DNA of 64,000 bases, from the NCBI GenBank assembly GCA_963552605.1, contig CAUVKI010000007.1, positions 1 to 64,000 on the forward strand. The letters are read 5' to 3'. The stretch is from CAUVKI01 sp963552605 (GTDB taxonomy: Bacteria; Bacillota; Clostridia; Tissierellales; Peptoniphilaceae). The notes beneath the pieces were generated by a model. That model did not search any database and was not told the origin of the DNA. It saw nothing but the letters and a program-made list of their open reading frames with translations. Every line of letters begins with the position of its first letter. The first letter of the stretch is position 1. The translations under genes and the position numbers were made by a program. Shown here piece after piece: positions 62,564-64,000 of the stretch.

Positions 62564-63618
62564 AAAAGTTTTTTCCGTTTTTTTTGTGCCTGTTTCTGCT
62601 CGGTTTCTCACCTTTGGAAATGAATGAAGTCTCAAACGGATATATCCTTATCGACACGGAGACGGAAGAAGTGCTTGAGAGCCACAACATAGACACTCCC
62701 CTATCCATAGCTTCCACAACAAAGCTTATGAGCTATCTTATCTTCAAAGAGGCTCTGGACAAAGGGGATTGGACTTTCGATACGATTATCACCGCTTCGA
62801 GAAAAGACAAGAGGTCAGGCTCCTCATACGGCATAGAACCCGAAAAAGAATACTCCGTAAAAGAACTTATGACCGCCTCGTTGGTTATCTCCGGAAACGA
62901 TGCCACAGTGCTTCTTGCAAGACATCTTGCAGGCTCGGAAGAAAAATTTACACAAATGATGAATGAGCGTGCAAAGGAATTGGAGCTTACCACAGCCAAA
63001 TTTTATAATTGCACAGGACTTCCCGTCTATCCTCAGGATGTGCAAAATCAAATGAGCATAAGAGATCTCTCAAAGCTCTCACTGTACCTTCTTAAAAAAC
63101 ATAAGGAGATTTTAAAATTCACAAGCATTGAAGAAATCCCTATGCCCAATACGGAAAAGTTTGAAAAAAACACCAATCCCCTTTTAGGCACGGTGAAAGG
63201 AGCTGACGGATTAAAAACCGGATATACAAAAGCAGCCGGAAGATGTCTTGTATGGACGGTGAAATGTTCCAACTCCAAGACGAGACTTCTCGGAATAAAT
63301 ATGGGATTTAAAAAATTGGAGGAAAGAGATCGCTTCATAATTGACTTTGCAGAATATTCAAAAAAAAATTACGCCAAAGATGTGTGGGTTTCAAAAAAAA
63401 TGCCGATTGTTCTTTATGTAAGGGAGAGCAAGGAAAAATTTCTAATATGCCATCCCGATAGAAATTTTGAGGCGAGGAGAAAGGACAGCAAAAACTTTAA
63501 ACGCTCGCTTCGCATAAATGAAAATAAATACCCTTTTAAAGAAGGGGAGGTGGTCGGCAAGGTCTTTGTGAAAGACAAAAACAGAGTGATTTTTGAAACT
63601 GAGCTGAGAGCCGAGTAA
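62560..63618 (+). CDS. D-alanyl-D-alanine carboxypeptidase (DacF-type)
   Basis: 352 residues, with a signal peptide (FFPFFLCLFLLGFSPL) and the penicillin-binding motifs SxxK (STTK), SGND and KTG (GLKTGYT). Trims peptidoglycan pentapeptides. The TTG start at 62560 has AAGGGAGAA upstream and overlaps the tsaD stop. A strong AAAGGAGGAAG follows for the next gene. Confidence 0.93.
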   Translation: MKKFFPFFLCLFLLGFSPLEMNEVSNGYILIDTETEEVLESHNIDTPLSIASTTKLMSYLIFKEALDKGDWTFDTIITASRKDKRSGSSYGIEPEKEYSVKELMTASLVISGNDATVLLARHLAGSEEKFTQMMNERAKELELTTAKFYNCTGLPVYPQDVQNQMSIRDLSKLSLYLLKKHKEILKFTSIEEIPMPNTEKFEKNTNPLLGTVKGADGLKTGYTKAAGRCLVWTVKCSNSKTRLLGINMGFKKLEERDRFIIDFAEYSKKNYAKDVWVSKKMPIVLYVRESKEKFLICHPDRNFEARRKDSKNFKRSLRINENKYPFKEGEVVGKVFVKDKNRVIFETELRAE

Positions 63619-63643
63619 GAAGAAAAAATAAAGGAGGAAGATT

Positions 63644-64000
63644 ATGGACTTTATATTAAAAGACATATTTGACATCAGAGGAAATCTAATTATCAACAAG
63701 GGGACTCCTATCAATGACGATTTGATAAGGAGGTTAAAAAAGCACGACATCACAAGACTTGAAATAGGCACGATAGATGTAGCAAAGATTGCCGACCCTG
63801 TTGCGGACATCATTAAAGAAAAAGATGTAAAGAGTGATATGGTGGAATATCTCAACACCCTTGAACCGACCGCCTATAACTATTCCCTATATACGGCAAC
63901 TCTCACTCATATGCTTGGGGAATGGATAGGACTTGATGAGACTAATCTTAAGAATGCGACGAATTTCGGTATGATGAAAGCTTCAGGATTGGAAACGGAA
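63644..64000 (+). CDS. HD-GYP-like protein with degenerate catalytic residues (3' end outside window)
   Basis: Only the first 119 residues are seen. The start (FDIRGNLIINKGTPINDDLIRRLKKHDI) is the N-terminal domain found before HD-GYP phosphodiesterases. Then TAYNYSLYTATLTHMLGEWIGL stands where YNHSxxVA should be, and FGMMKASG where LLHDIGK should be, so the first His and the HD pair are missing. If confirmed by the rest, it could not cut c-di-GMP and may bind it instead. AAAGGAGGAAG precedes the ATG. Confidence 0.6.
   Translation, partial: MDFILKDIFDIRGNLIINKGTPINDDLIRRLKKHDITRLEIGTIDVAKIADPVADIIKEKDVKSDMVEYLNTLEPTAYNYSLYTATLTHMLGEWIGLDETNLKNATNFGMMKASGLETE

Noticed and set aside
1..64000. 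CRISPR arrays, rRNA genes, prophage
   Set aside because: No regularly spaced direct repeats, no rRNA-like sequence and no phage structural or integrase gene seen.

Overview
The window looks like a low-GC Gram-positive anaerobe of the class Clostridia. It carries flagellin genes, LytR-CpsA-Psr and penicillin-binding-type envelope proteins, the tig-clpP-clpX-lon block typical of Firmicutes, TTG and GTG starts with strong AGGAGG ribosome sites, and an operon for fermenting 4-aminobutyrate (GABA) through 4-hydroxybutyryl-CoA. Most genes lie on the plus strand. There is no rRNA, CRISPR array or recognisable transposase. The genus cannot be fixed from the sequence; motile amino-acid-fermenting relatives of Clostridium aminobutyricum are a reasonable guess.

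Layout: 1-2.6 kb is the end of a flagellar locus (FliK-like tail, small ORF, flagellin with an EF-hand-rich insert, FliS-like protein). 2.6-4.4 kb holds a cobalamin adenosyltransferase, an orphan FakA C-domain protein and a DUF2889-like protein. 4.6-14.3 kb is the GABA operon, with a long hairpin-rich leader: AtoDA-type CoA-transferase, thiolase, two class III aminotransferases, 4-hydroxybutyryl-CoA dehydratase, 4-hydroxybutyrate CoA-transferase and 4-hydroxybutyrate dehydrogenase. 14.4-20.7 kb is accessory: a CGGC-motif protein, an alpha/beta hydrolase, a tandem duplication carrying two identical secreted-protein genes and decayed pieces of a third gene, and a DUF3160 lipoprotein.

20.7-32.5 kb is housekeeping (cca, glmM, degV, mnmA, tig, clpP, clpX, lon, engB, CDF transporter). 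32.5-41.5 kb holds a probably frameshifted membrane protein gene, two tRNA-Pro genes (anticodons AGG and CGG), a nitroreductase, a catalytically dead P1B-ATPase relative, a TPR protein, map, hisS, pyrE and an HSL-type esterase. 41.5-43.4 kb (minus strand) has a DUF6320 protein and a condensation-like acyltransferase. 43.7-49.3 kb is one long operon: glutamate-cysteine ligase, permuted ATP-grasp ligase, DUF5711-like protein, YedF, DUF3343, MscS and DUF951. After an EF-hand secreted or flagellar-type protein, L25 and tRNA-Val, 51.8-63.6 kb carries an LCP protein, fni, birA, tRNA-Arg, cardiolipin synthase, superoxide reductase, a DUF2974 lipase-like protein, a PII-like/DUF1538 pair, tsaB-rimI-tsaD and a D-Ala-D-Ala carboxypeptidase. 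The window ends inside a protein resembling HD-GYP whose HD motif appears lost.

Best leads for undescribed biology: the structured leader of the GABA operon; the GCS2/ATP-grasp pair, which may make an unusual gamma-glutamyl thiol; the PII-like/DUF1538 pair; the A-domain-less pseudo-P-type ATPase next to a TPR protein; and a flagellin with predicted calcium-binding loops.
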